A DNA stretch of 50,673 bases. Source: an uncultured Bacteroidota bacterium. GTDB taxonomy: Bacteria > Bacteroidota > Bacteroidia > Chitinophagales > Chitinophagaceae. Under the pieces are notes generated by a model. The model was not told the DNA's origin and did not search any database. It worked only from the letters and a program-made list of their open reading frames with translations. Below, one piece after another: positions 17,101-25,518 of the stretch. The stretch lies in NCBI GenBank assembly GCA_903881585.1, contig CAIRTW010000217.1, forward strand, positions 1 through 50,673, written 5' to 3'. Numbering within the stretch: the stretch's first letter is position 1; each line of letters starts with the position of its first letter. Made by a program: the position numbers and the translations under genes.

Positions 17101-20100
17101 CCTGGTAACAGGCGCTGGTGTTGGCACCTCGGTCATATCTTATGCTATTGGCAGTTGCGCGGTCACAACTATTGTGACAGTGAACCTGCAGCCAGCCGCG
17201 ATAACCGGGAGCCTTGCAGTGTGCGACGGATTTGTGACAGCGCTTACTGATGCCACCGTGGGTGGTGCATGGTCGAGCACTATTATAACAGTAGGCACTG
17301 TAGATGGGTTGGGTAATGTAACAGGAATAGGCCTTGGCACAACAACCATATCGTACACTATAGGCAGCTGTGCTGCAACGGCGGATGTAACCGTGAGCGC
17401 AACACCTGTAGCCATAACCGGCACACTTAGTGTATGTGATGGCTTTACTACACAACTAACTGATCTTACAGGTGGCGGCGCCTGGAGTGTAGCACCACCT
17501 CCGGGAATAGCTACTATCAGCGGCACGGGGCTCGTAACCGGCGCCGGCGTTGGTACGGCTACCATCTCATATGCCATTGGCAGTTGCGCGGCTACGGCAA
17601 TCGTGACCGTAAATACGCAGCCGGCAGCTATTACCGGTACACTTGGCGTATGCGATGGGTTTACCACTGCGCTTACCGATGCCACAGGTGGCGGCGTTTG
17701 GTCGAGTACGATCATTACGGTGGGCACCGTGGATGTAACGGGAAATGTAACGGGAGTAGGCGTAGGTACTACAACTATATCATATACCCTGGGCAGTTGC
17801 GCCGCCACGGCAGAAGTAACAGTAAGCGCAACGCCTGTAGCCATAACAGGAACACTTAGCGTGTGCAATGGATTTACTACACAGCTTACTGACCTGACCA
17901 GCGGCGGCGTTTGGAGCGTTGCCCCACCGCCCGGCATTGCGACGATAAGCGGTACAGGTCTTGTAACCGGCACCGGAGTTGGCACAGCCACAATATCTTA
18001 CGACATCAGCGGCTGCGCCGCTACGGCTGTAGTGACAGTGAACGACCAGCCTGCGGCGATAACGGGATCGCTGGCGGTGTGCCTCGGCCTTACCACGCAA
18101 CTCAGCGACGTTACGGCAGGCGGTGTATGGAGCAGCATTACGACCACTGTTGCGACGATCACTACAGGTGGTCTTGTAACCGGAGGTGGGGTGGGCAACT
18201 CGACCATTTCATATACTTTAGGCACGTGCGCGGCAACAGCAGTTGTGACGGTTGACCCGTTGCCGGTCGCCATATCAGGGACATTGACCGTTTGTGTAGG
18301 ATCGACAACCAGCTTGTCTGACGCGAGCGGTGGCGGGACCTGGAGCGCGAGTAACGGCAATGTTAATATAAGTGGGACAGGAGTTGTTACCGGCCTTATT
18401 GTCGGCACTTCCGTAATCACTTATACCATCGGCACAGGTTGCACAATTACGGCCATTGTAACTATTAATCCTTTACCGTCTGCCATCAGTGGGGCCACAC
18501 AGGTGTGCCTGGGGTCAACGGTAACTTTAAGCGACGCTACCGCAGGTGGTACCTGGAGCAGCGGCAATGCACTTATTGCGTCTATTACAGTCGGCGGCGT
18601 GGTGACCGGTAATCTGGTGGGTGTAACAACCATCACTTATAAATTGGCTACCGGGTGCCTTGTAACATCGCCGATGACCGTTAATCCGCTGCCAGCGGGC
18701 ATTACCGGCCCGACTTTAGTTTGTGTAGGCTCAACAATAGCATTGACCGATGCGTCGGGTGGAGGAACATGGAGCAGCAGTAACAATTTATTCGCTACCG
18801 TAAGTGGAACAGGTACCGTTACCGGTATTGCCATTGGTGTTGTAACGATCACTTATACGTTGCCCACCACCTGCTATGCTATTCATACAGTAACGGTAAA
18901 TGCGCCGGTAGCCGTAATAACTCCCCTTGGAGATACGACTTTCTGCCCGGGTGGATTTGTCGTGTTGACGGCTAATACCGGCGCAGGATTAAGTTATCAA
19001 TGGTATGTGGGTGGTGTGGCTATTTCGGGCGCACTGACATCCAGTTATATAGCGTCAATAAGTGGAAGCTACCAGGTAAGGGTGACCAATAGTTCCGGTT
19101 GCAGCACTACTTCTATCCCAATGCTGGTGACCGCGGATGCCCCGATTGCGGCGATCACCGATGCAGGTGGCACTACTATCTGCGCAGGTACTACTACTAC
19201 ACTGGATGCGACTACAGGCGTTGGTCTTACCTATCAGTGGTTGCTGGATGGCGTAGCTATAACCGGGGCGAACAGCAGCTCCTATTCCACAACCGATACA
19301 GGCTCCTATTCTGCAATTGTTACTAACAGCACAGGATGTTCCGCTACTTCTAATATAATTACTATAACAAGCAACCCATCGCCTACTGCAAACGTCGTAC
19401 TATCCGGGCCTATCACGTTCTGCCTGGGCGGAAGTGTAACGATGACAGCCAATTACGAGGCAGATTATACCTACCAATGGTATAATACCGCAGGTGTGAT
19501 AAGCAGCGCGACAGGACAGTCTTATACGGCGGGTACATCAAGTGGATATTATGTGATCGTTACAAACAGCTATGGTTGTTCGGCAACTTCGGCAACAACG
19601 AATGTTGTTGCGAACCCCTTGCCAGATGTAACGATAACGCCAGGTGGCTCGATATTGCTCTGCGCCGGGGGTAGTGTATCACTCAATGCAGCTGTAGTGG
19701 CCGGGTATATCTATCAGTGGTATGTTGGTGGCTCAGCAATTGCCGGTGCTACTAATTCGGCATATTTGGCGACCACCAGCGGCGGCTACAGGGTGCAGGT
19801 TACGAATCCTGCTACAGGCTGCAGTGACGAAACGCATACTGATATGGTGGTAACCGTAATAAACGAAGCGATCGTAACGCCAATAACATCTGCATCGTAT
19901 TGTTGGGGCAGCAGCGCCTTGCTTACAACAAATGTGTCGGGCGCTACCAGTACGGCAACTTATCAATGGTACTTCAACGGAGTATTGATACCCGGCGCAA
20001 CAAACGCTATATACAATGCAACCGCTCCCGGCGATTATAGTGTGCTGATAACTATTCCGGGCAGTTGTACGATGACGACACCCTCGTTAACAGTGACACA

Positions 20101-20572
20101 GTATCCGTTACCAAATCCGATCGTTTCGTATGCCAGCGGCATTTTTTATACCGCGCCATACTATGTTACCTACCAATGGTATAAAGACCTGGTAATGATA
20201 GCGGGAGCGACAACATCCAGCACACCGTCTATAGGCAATGGCAACTACAAGGTGCAGGTCACAGATACTAATGGCTGCCAGTCGTTCGCGGATCCATATG
20301 TGTATAATGGTGGCGGGATAACCTATGTGCCCGGAGTGAACAGCATCGATGTGAAGATATACCCCAACCCTGCGCAAACTGTGGTGCATATAGAAGCGCC
20401 AATGCAGGTGCGCGCGGTAATCAGTGGGATAGATGGCAGGTGTGTAATGAATGTATCTGAAGCTAAAGACATTGATGTCAGCAACCTTCCTGATGGCATT
20501 TACATGATCACGATCTATAATACCGAAGGCCAGAAAATAAAGACAGATAAGCTGGTGAAATCGGCGAATTAA
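14105..20572 (+). CDS. giant T9SS surface protein with lectin head and Ig-like repeats
   Basis: A 2,155-residue secreted protein. The start at 14105 gives a signal peptide (MKKILLLTTLFIALYAKGFS); the frame is open to 14015 but that part is not signal-like. Residues about 25-250 resemble an L-type (legume-like) lectin domain (ADGMAFFFLQS, GLVLTFDTYDN, GSWHHCLITYDG). Residues about 255-1600 are 19 repeats of about 71 residues, each with VC near the start, GG.WSS in the middle, NVTG or GLVTG followed by GTTTISYT, then a second Cys and VTVN: a Big-like immunoglobulin fold with one likely disulfide per repeat. Six further Ig-like domains follow, marked by YQW. The last 75 residues (VKIYPNPAQ) are a T9SS sorting domain. 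It is probably a stalk-and-head adhesin on the cell surface; the ligand is unknown. Confidence 0.9.
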   Translation: MKKILLLTTLFIALYAKGFSQVVVVPPISGYPVTYTGWALLGGAAGASTLDSEIVVTHAAANQLGRVYTTASYSVTPCGQFTVNFDFQIKQSGATTIADGMAFFFLQSSVTAAEAAGYGGSGLNIPNNPNGLVLTFDTYDNLSDGQEPSIGLFDYNGSLAGYVEGSATQRLAHAYNQTFADNGSWHHCLITYDGGAIKVFFDYSATALLTGTYSINFAGQFGFCGATGGSYSTQSVKNVFIRINGSSPINGNTSICQGATTALSDSTSGGTWSSSNITVGTVSTTGVVTGIGVGTTTITYTYNAGACTATTVVTVNTQPAAITGTPIVCMGSTTALTDATAGGTWSSVTTTVGTVDGIGNVTGIGAGTTTISYTVGTCAAKQIVTVNSAPGPILGTLSVCETFTTLLSDTPAGGVWSSVTGGVATISAGGLVTGISAGTSTISYSIGGCVATAVVTVNTQPAAITGVALVCLGSVTALSDATGGGLWTSVTTTVGTVDGTGNVTGLGTGTTLISYTLGSCAATQIVTVNTAPGPINGTLSVCQTFSTSLSDAPSGGTWSSVTSTVGTVDGIGNVTGIGTGTTTISYTIGTCAVTAVVTVNIQPAPITGTPEVCVGSVTALTDATGGGTWTSTNITVGTVDGTGNVSGLAVGTTTISYTLGSCAATQNVTVNTQPGAILGTLTVCQTFTTLLSDSPAGGVWSSVTGSVATITAGGLVMGAAAGTSTISYTIGTCAATAVVTVNTQPVAITGTPEVCVGSVTALTDATGGGTWSSTNVTVGTVDGTGNVSGLTVGITTISYTLGSCVATQDVTVNTQPGAILGTLSICETFTTLLSDSPAGGVWSSVTGGVATISAGGLVTGAGAGTSTISYTIGTCAATAVVTVNTQPTAITGTPSVCVGFITTLTDATGGGTWSSTTLGVGSVDGLGNVMGTGVGTTTISYTLGTCAATLVVTVNTEPAAITGNTGPICETTTLQLSDATSGGVWSSVTGGVATISGTGLVTGAGVGTSVISYAIGSCAVTTIVTVNLQPAAITGSLAVCDGFVTALTDATVGGAWSSTIITVGTVDGLGNVTGIGLGTTTISYTIGSCAATADVTVSATPVAITGTLSVCDGFTTQLTDLTGGGAWSVAPPPGIATISGTGLVTGAGVGTATISYAIGSCAATAIVTVNTQPAAITGTLGVCDGFTTALTDATGGGVWSSTIITVGTVDVTGNVTGVGVGTTTISYTLGSCAATAEVTVSATPVAITGTLSVCNGFTTQLTDLTSGGVWSVAPPPGIATISGTGLVTGTGVGTATISYDISGCAATAVVTVNDQPAAITGSLAVCLGLTTQLSDVTAGGVWSSITTTVATITTGGLVTGGGVGNSTISYTLGTCAATAVVTVDPLPVAISGTLTVCVGSTTSLSDASGGGTWSASNGNVNISGTGVVTGLIVGTSVITYTIGTGCTITAIVTINPLPSAISGATQVCLGSTVTLSDATAGGTWSSGNALIASITVGGVVTGNLVGVTTITYKLATGCLVTSPMTVNPLPAGITGPTLVCVGSTIALTDASGGGTWSSSNNLFATVSGTGTVTGIAIGVVTITYTLPTTCYAIHTVTVNAPVAVITPLGDTTFCPGGFVVLTANTGAGLSYQWYVGGVAISGALTSSYIASISGSYQVRVTNSSGCSTTSIPMLVTADAPIAAITDAGGTTICAGTTTTLDATTGVGLTYQWLLDGVAITGANSSSYSTTDTGSYSAIVTNSTGCSATSNIITITSNPSPTANVVLSGPITFCLGGSVTMTANYEADYTYQWYNTAGVISSATGQSYTAGTSSGYYVIVTNSYGCSATSATTNVVANPLPDVTITPGGSILLCAGGSVSLNAAVVAGYIYQWYVGGSAIAGATNSAYLATTSGGYRVQVTNPATGCSDETHTDMVVTVINEAIVTPITSASYCWGSSALLTTNVSGATSTATYQWYFNGVLIPGATNAIYNATAPGDYSVLITIPGSCTMTTPSLTVTQYPLPNPIVSYASGIFYTAPYYVTYQWYKDLVMIAGATTSSTPSIGNGNYKVQVTDTNGCQSFADPYVYNGGGITYVPGVNSIDVKIYPNPAQTVVHIEAPMQVRAVISGIDGRCVMNVSEAKDIDVSNLPDGIYMITIYNTEGQKIKTDKLVKSAN
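14867..18915 (+). repeat. 19 tandem copies of a 213-bp coding repeat
   Basis: The units encode about 71 residues each. Two types alternate over much of the array: one with VGTVDG.GNV(T/S)G and one with GGVATI..GGLVTG. Repeats 6-7 and 8-9 are near-copies of one another, as are 12-13 and 14-15, so recent growth seems to have happened in two-unit (426-bp) blocks. The first unit differs most at its start and the last three drift in sequence. End coordinates are approximate. Confidence 0.85.
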
Positions 20573-20590
20573 GATGGTATTTGATTATTT

Positions 20591-20629
20591 AACACAGAGA
20601 CGCGAGAACCATGCGTCTCTGTGTTTATT
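20591..20629 (+). terminator. terminator after the giant gene
   Basis: AACACAGAGACGC (20591-20603) pairs perfectly with GCGTCTCTGTGTT (20613-20625) over 13 bp around a 9-base loop, followed by TATTATTA. It lies 18 bases after the stop and is a strong stem, though its T-run is short. Confidence 0.8.
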
Positions 20630-20739
20630 ATTAGGGCAATACACAGGCTTTTCAGCTGATTCACCGATATATAATTACCATTTACCGACCTGCCACACTA
20701 TTTAGCCGAAATAAATTTTCATATCTTTTGGCTAGCACA

Positions 20740-20747
20740 TAGCTTTG
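20740..20747 (+). promoter_or_regulatory. -7 box of the TonB-dependent receptor gene
   Basis: TAGCTTTG matches TAnnTTTG exactly and ends 22 bases before ATG 20770. The base run TTTTC (20716-20720), about 20 bases upstream, is only a weak -33 candidate. Confidence 0.5.
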
Positions 20748-20769
20748 CACCCACTAACAACACATTTTG

Positions 20770-23031
20770 ATGCTGCTACATATACGATCACGTTTTTTAA
20801 GAACATTTACGCTATTTTCATTTCTGCTGTTCGTTGCAACAGCGGCCAATGCTCAATATAAGATCAGCGGCACTGTAATAGACAATAAGGACAAGCCAGT
20901 GAGAGGCGCCAATGTATACCTCGACAATACACTAGATGGCGGAACTACCGACAGCCTTGGTATTTTCAGATTTACCACCTCTGAGAAAGGCAATCAGACC
21001 ATAGTGGCATCGGAAGTGGGCCACGAGAATGCAGGGCAGCCCCTGGTGATCAGTGGCGATATAAGCGGCATTGTCATTAAAATGAAAGCCAAACCGCGCG
21101 ACCTGGACGTGGTGGTGATCACGGCCGGCTCCTTTGAGGCATCGAATGATAAAACAAAAACGATATTGAAGCCACTGGATATTGTGACCACAGCGGGCGC
21201 ACAGGCAGATGTAGTGAAAGCTATAGAGATGCTGCCGGGTACACAGCAAACAGGTGCAGATAACGGCCTTTTTGTAAGGGGCGGAGACGCAAGTGAGGCG
21301 GCTATAGTGGTAGATGAAATGGTTGTGCAGAATGCTTTTTTCAGCGGCCCTCCCGGTGTAGCTACCCGCAGCCGTTTTGGTGCATTCAATTACCAGGGCG
21401 TGTCCTTTAGCAGCGGTGGCTATAGCGCCCGCTACGGCCAGGCTTTATCCAGCGTTCTGGAGCTGAACACTACCGACCTGCCAGACAAAAGCAATGTGAA
21501 CATGGGCATAAATATGGCAGGTGTGTACGCCTCAGGAACTAAAAAATGGAAGAAAAGCGCACTTGACTTTGGCGCTGGCTATAATAATACTACCCCGTTT
21601 TTTGCCCTGGCAACTACCAACTATAAATTTTACGAGCCACCTTCAGGCGGGTCTGGCAATCTGCGCTATGTGTGGAAGCCCAACAAAGATGGCATCCTGA
21701 AGGCCAGCTTTAATGCCAACTACAGCCAGAGCGGTATAGCTATAGACAATCCTTATGCTGCAGGGGCTACAACCGGCGGCCCGTTCGACAGTCTGGGCAA
21801 CCCCGTGCATTATAAAACTGCCGACCAGTACTATTACAGCAATGTATCTTATAAGCAGTCTTTCGGCACCAGGTATTACCTCTACACCGCAGCTTCTTAC
21901 AGCCTTGATAAAACCAACAGTGACTTTGGCCCCATCCCGATAAATGAAAAGGACAACCGCGCACAATTCAGGATAGAAGGTAAGGACTATTTCACCAGCC
22001 GCCTCAACCTGCTTGTGGGAACAGATGTGCAGAACTTTGGCCTATCAAAGGTCTATAGCACCTACCCTGCCCTTCAGTTTAATGAAACGATCGCATCAGG
22101 ATATAGCGAGCTGGAATGGACTCCGATAAATAATATCGCACTGAAACCCGGCGTGCGCTACGAGCACAGCGTGCTGCTGAATAATGATAAGGTGGCGCCC
22201 CGCCTGGCAATGGCAATAAAAACAAGCGCTCACAGCCAGGTATCGCTGGCAGGCGGTGTCTTTTACCAGGAGCCGGATTACGCCTACCTGCAGGCCGGTT
22301 TCAGGCAACTGGATATGCAGCAGGCAACGCACTATATAGCCAACTGGCAGTATAGCAAGGACGACCGCATACTGCGCATCGAAGCATACTATAAAAATTA
22401 TGGCAACCTTATTCTTGAGAAAGACAGCGCCTATGACCCTAATGCCTACCGCATAATAGCGCCATATCCATATGGCAACGTTATACCAACTAATGGCGGT
22501 AAGGGCTATGCCCAGGGACTCGAGCTTTTCTACCGGGATAAAAAGTCAGTTAAAAACCTGGACTACTGGATATCTTACAGCTATATAGACACCAAGAGAA
22601 AGTACAGCAACTTTATTACAGAAGCGACGCCAACATTTATTGCCACGCATAACTTCAGCCTGGTAACCAAGTATTTTGTAGACAAGTGGCATACCAATTT
22701 CAGCGCTACATACAGCTATGCCAGCGGACGGCCATACTATAATCCGCTTACAGCAGCAGACACGTCTAAATTTTTGTCAGACCGTACACCGGCTTTCAAT
22801 AACGTTGCGCTCACTGTTGCCTATTTGCATACTTTTGGCAAGTGGTTCACTGTATTTTACATCAGCCTGGACAATATCACCAACCAGCACAACGTGTTTG
22901 GCTACCGATATGCCTACGATGCAAATGGAAACCCAACAGGTGACAGGTCGCCCATTGTGCCCGCTCTTTACCGCTCCGTATTTTTCGGGATCAATATGTC
23001 GCTGACACAGTTTAAGAAAGATGAGTTGTAG
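20770..23031 (+). CDS. TonB-dependent receptor with carboxypeptidase-like N-domain
   Basis: A 753-residue outer-membrane receptor. The signal peptide ends at ATAANAQ (about residue 29). Residues about 30-110 are a carboxypeptidase-regulatory-like beta domain (KISGTVIDNKDKPVRGANVY) typical of Bacteroidota receptors. The plug follows (VVKAIEMLPGTQQTG, DNGLFVRGGDASEAAIVVDE), then the 22-strand barrel (GFRQLDMQQATHYIANWQYS, YAQGLELFYRDKKSVKNLDY). The C-terminus (YRSVFFGINMSLTQFKKDEL) is a plausible last strand. No TonB box is obvious, and no SusD partner lies beside it, so it is not a classic Sus pair. Length is short to normal. Substrate unknown; neighbours give no hint. The start is ATG 20770, just after an in-frame TTG. 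Confidence 0.88.
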   Translation: MLLHIRSRFLRTFTLFSFLLFVATAANAQYKISGTVIDNKDKPVRGANVYLDNTLDGGTTDSLGIFRFTTSEKGNQTIVASEVGHENAGQPLVISGDISGIVIKMKAKPRDLDVVVITAGSFEASNDKTKTILKPLDIVTTAGAQADVVKAIEMLPGTQQTGADNGLFVRGGDASEAAIVVDEMVVQNAFFSGPPGVATRSRFGAFNYQGVSFSSGGYSARYGQALSSVLELNTTDLPDKSNVNMGINMAGVYASGTKKWKKSALDFGAGYNNTTPFFALATTNYKFYEPPSGGSGNLRYVWKPNKDGILKASFNANYSQSGIAIDNPYAAGATTGGPFDSLGNPVHYKTADQYYYSNVSYKQSFGTRYYLYTAASYSLDKTNSDFGPIPINEKDNRAQFRIEGKDYFTSRLNLLVGTDVQNFGLSKVYSTYPALQFNETIASGYSELEWTPINNIALKPGVRYEHSVLLNNDKVAPRLAMAIKTSAHSQVSLAGGVFYQEPDYAYLQAGFRQLDMQQATHYIANWQYSKDDRILRIEAYYKNYGNLILEKDSAYDPNAYRIIAPYPYGNVIPTNGGKGYAQGLELFYRDKKSVKNLDYWISYSYIDTKRKYSNFITEATPTFIATHNFSLVTKYFVDKWHTNFSATYSYASGRPYYNPLTAADTSKFLSDRTPAFNNVALTVAYLHTFGKWFTVFYISLDNITNQHNVFGYRYAYDANGNPTGDRSPIVPALYRSVFFGINMSLTQFKKDEL

Positions 23032-23045
23032 AAGCCTCTCCCCGG

Positions 23046-23064
23046 CCCTCTCCCAAGGAGAGGG
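23046..23064. repeat. CCCTCTCC/GGAGAGGG hairpin
   Basis: A perfect 8-bp stem with a 3-base loop, 15 bases after the receptor stop. The sequence is a common dispersed palindrome in bacterial intergenic DNA. It has no T-run but may stabilise mRNA ends. Confidence 0.6.
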
Positions 23065-23121
23065 TGAAGCAGAATGAGTTACGCCAAAAATTTGTATTCA
23101 TAAAAGTCAAAAAAATAAACA

Positions 23122-23772
23122 ATGAAAAAGATGATCTTAACGAGCGCGATGGCCCTCACCGTTTTGAGCGCGCAGGCGCAGGATTTTAAGGCTCCGCTGG
23201 AGAAGACCTTCATGGCCTTCGATACCACAATGGCCCCTGAGGTAAAGATGGAGCAGGGGAATAAACTGGCCCTGATAGCCAAAAAGTGGGATAATGAATG
23301 GATCACGCACTATTATGCTGCCTACAGTAAGGTAGTGATGAGCTACTTCGAAAAAGACGTGACCAAGAAAGATGCCTACCTGGATGAAGCGGAAAAGGAA
23401 AAAGAAGATGCAGTAACATTGCTGAAGAAGGACAACGATGAAACCTATGTACTTGCGGCGATGATAGCCAATGGCCGACTGGGTGTGGACCCTATGAACC
23501 GCTGGCAGAAGTACGGCGCTATCTACACCACCAACCTGGAAAGCGCTAAAGAAATAAATCCGGATAACCCACGTATGTATTACATACAGGGCACAACTAA
23601 ATTTTACACACCTAAAGCTTTTGGCGGTGGCAAAAAAGCAGCATTGCCTTATTTTGAAAAAGCAGCAGCATTGTTTGCAAAAGAGACAACTACCGATATT
23701 GCTACACCACATTGGGGAAAATTTCAGACCAATTATTTCCTCGGAGAATGTAAAAAGGAAGATAAGGAGTAA
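23122..23772 (+). CDS. exported protein of unknown function, helical repeats
   Basis: A 216-residue protein with a signal peptide (MKKMILTSAMALTVLSAQAQ). The rest is almost all helical, with TPR-like pairs: WITHYYAAYSKVVMSYFEKD, AYLDEAEKEKEDAVTLL, YGAIYTTNLESAKEINPDNP, and KKAALPYFEKAAALFAKE. The phrase TKFYTPKAFGGGKKAALPYF, placed before the last helix pair, resembles periplasmic TPR proteins of Bacteroidota. It is probably periplasmic and binds a protein or helps the outer membrane; I do not know its partner. It lies 90 bases after the receptor gene on the same strand and may be co-transcribed. A strong stem-loop follows at 23872. Confidence 0.65.
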   Translation: MKKMILTSAMALTVLSAQAQDFKAPLEKTFMAFDTTMAPEVKMEQGNKLALIAKKWDNEWITHYYAAYSKVVMSYFEKDVTKKDAYLDEAEKEKEDAVTLLKKDNDETYVLAAMIANGRLGVDPMNRWQKYGAIYTTNLESAKEINPDNPRMYYIQGTTKFYTPKAFGGGKKAALPYFEKAAALFAKETTTDIATPHWGKFQTNYFLGECKKEDKE

Positions 23773-23871
23773 TTGATAATCAGGGAATTAAGCGCTGGCA
23801 CGATGATTTTAAGTACATAGGCAGCAAAGTAATTTTCCCTCCTGATACATCTTCATTTATATTCCTTCCTC

Positions 23872-23901
23872 AAGGGCCAGCACAAAAAAGTGCTGGCCCT
23901 T
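23872..23901 (+). terminator. strong stem-loop downstream of the 23122-23772 gene
   Basis: AAGGGCCAGCAC (23872-23883) pairs perfectly with GTGCTGGCCCTT (23890-23901) around six A. On the plus strand no clean T-run follows (GTATATT), so termination strength is uncertain. It is the only stem before the next gene's inverted repeat. Confidence 0.65.
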
Positions 23902-23908
23902 GTATATT

Positions 23909-24008
23909 AACCCCAAACCCCTAAAGGGGCTTTCCCTTATTTTTCACCGGAGAGCAGTAATAAATATTTTTTCCCAGCAACGGAAAGCCCCTTTAGGGGT
24001 TTGGGGTT
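23909..24008. repeat. perfect 27-bp inverted repeat before dgt
   Basis: The 27 bases 23909-23935 are repeated in perfect inverted form at 23982-24008 around a 46-base centre. Each arm also contains the internal palindrome CCCCTAAAGGGG or its near match CCCCTTTAGGGG. The right arm ends 13 bases before the dgt start codon, so it occupies the promoter and leader region. Repeats with this core are common in Bacteroidota intergenic DNA. Confidence 0.88.
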
Positions 24009-24021
24009 GTATATTTACACC

Positions 24022-25413
24022 ATGAATTGGGCATCGCTCTACACTACACAACGCACGGGCGACCGGTCTGAGAAAAGAACGGGCGACTTTGTACGCAATT
24101 CCTTTCTGCGGGATTACGACCGTATCATATTTTCATCGGCCTTCCGTCGGTTGCAAAACAAGACGCAGGTGTTTCCCCTCCCCGGTGCCATATTTGTACA
24201 TAACAGGCTCACGCATAGCCTGGAGGTAGCCTCTGTGGGCCGGTCACTGGGCATGGCCGCTGGTGCGCGGATCGCTGAAAAATATCCTGATGCCGGAGAA
24301 AATTTCCGGGAGTTTTATCGCTATGAGCTTGCTTCTGTTATTGCTTCTGCCTGCCTGGCACACGATATCGGCAACCCACCCTTTGGGCATTCGGGGGAGG
24401 ATGCGATACGGGCGTTTTTCACCAGCCTTGATGGAGATGCACGGAAAATCATACACGGGTCAATGAGTGAAAACCAGCTTAAAGATTTTGAATATTTCGA
24501 GGGCAACTCCAATGCGCTTCGGGTGCTTACCAATAGTTTTAATGAGCCTGAACAAGGCGGCTACAAACTTACCTATACTACGCTGGCATCGCTGGTGAAA
24601 TATCCCTGTTCATCATCAGAAGGGTTTAATAAAAAGACTGGTCTTATCGCTACCAAGAAGTCCGGCTTTTTTGATTCGGAACTGGACACTTACAAACAAA
24701 TAGCAAACCTGTTGCAAATACCTGTAAAAGAGGGTTATGACAATGTATATGCCCGGCATCCCTTCGTATATCTTACAGAGGCTGCAGATGATATTTGCTA
24801 CCGCGTCATAGACCTTGAAGACGCACACAGACTGCACATTATCAGCCTTGAGACCTTTAAGGATATGTTCCTGCCTTTCTTTGAAAACGAAAAGGCGGAA
24901 TATAATACACGAGCCTACCTTGAAAAAAAACTGGCCAATATAAACGATGACAACCAGAAGGTGCAATACATACGCGCCCGCTGGATAGGCCTGATGATTG
25001 AGAAAATGTCGGACATATTCATGGCGCACGAAGAAGAGCTACTTGCCGGCACACTGGAAAAGGACTTGTTGAAATGCCTGCCCGCAGAGGATCATAAACT
25101 GATAGACCGGATCAATGAGTTTTCGGTAAAGCATGTATATAACTACAAGGCGGTGGTGGAGATAGAGATAGCGGGTTACAATGTGATAGGCGGGCTATTG
25201 AAGGAGTTTGTACATGCCGTGCTAAACCCTAAGCTGCCAAAATCGGGTAAGCTGATAAAACTGGTTTCTTCCCAATTCCCGCTTTCCAAAGACGAGAAGG
25301 ATGTTTACAGGAATATACAATCATTGGTGGACTATATCTCTGGCATGACTGATCTTTATGCAATAGATATTTACCGAAAGATAACCGGAATAACGATACC
25401 CGAGATTCGATAG
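24022..25413 (+). CDS. dgt: deoxyguanosinetriphosphate triphosphohydrolase
   Basis: A 463-residue cytoplasmic enzyme that splits dGTP into deoxyguanosine and triphosphate. I use ATG 24022 (MNWASLYTTQRTGDRSEK), the usual family opening, not the upstream TTG at 24001. The HD metal site is visible: HNRLTHSLEVASVGRSLG (first His) and CLAHDIGNPPFGHSGEDAI (HD), with the later Asp in EAADDICYRVIDLEDAH. The substrate-loop motif FRRLQNKTQVFPLP near residue 45 is typical of dGTPases, and length fits. Related dNTPases in bacteria can also limit phages by lowering dNTP pools, but here the sequence looks like the housekeeping type. It is transcribed alone; the leader holds a 27-bp inverted repeat. Confidence 0.92.
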   Translation: MNWASLYTTQRTGDRSEKRTGDFVRNSFLRDYDRIIFSSAFRRLQNKTQVFPLPGAIFVHNRLTHSLEVASVGRSLGMAAGARIAEKYPDAGENFREFYRYELASVIASACLAHDIGNPPFGHSGEDAIRAFFTSLDGDARKIIHGSMSENQLKDFEYFEGNSNALRVLTNSFNEPEQGGYKLTYTTLASLVKYPCSSSEGFNKKTGLIATKKSGFFDSELDTYKQIANLLQIPVKEGYDNVYARHPFVYLTEAADDICYRVIDLEDAHRLHIISLETFKDMFLPFFENEKAEYNTRAYLEKKLANINDDNQKVQYIRARWIGLMIEKMSDIFMAHEEELLAGTLEKDLLKCLPAEDHKLIDRINEFSVKHVYNYKAVVEIEIAGYNVIGGLLKEFVHAVLNPKLPKSGKLIKLVSSQFPLSKDEKDVYRNIQSLVDYISGMTDLYAIDIYRKITGITIPEIR

Positions 25414-25491
25414 CAGATGTGCCACACCTCAAAGGTCTGGCACATCCAACCCTCAGAGGTGCGACACCTATACCAATTGCCATTTATGGGC

Positions 25492-25499
25492 TATCTTTA
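25492..25499 (+). promoter_or_regulatory. possible -7 box of the AlbA_2/ATP-binding regulator
   Basis: TATCTTTA differs from TAnnTTTG at one base and ends 19 bases before ATG 25519, the same distance as at serS and nadC. No -33 element at the right spacing. Confidence 0.35.
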
Positions 25500-25518
25500 T
25501 TCGGCATAACATATTGAA

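Noticed and set aside
14433..18852. Many long minus-strand ORFs opposite the giant gene (for example 17140-17991, 14803-15216)
   Set aside because: They recur with the 213-bp repeats and are rich in Val, Pro and Thr because they mirror the coding repeats.
14867..18915. CRISPR-like array
   Set aside because: The units are 213 bp, wholly coding, with no short repeat/spacer alternation and no cas genes.
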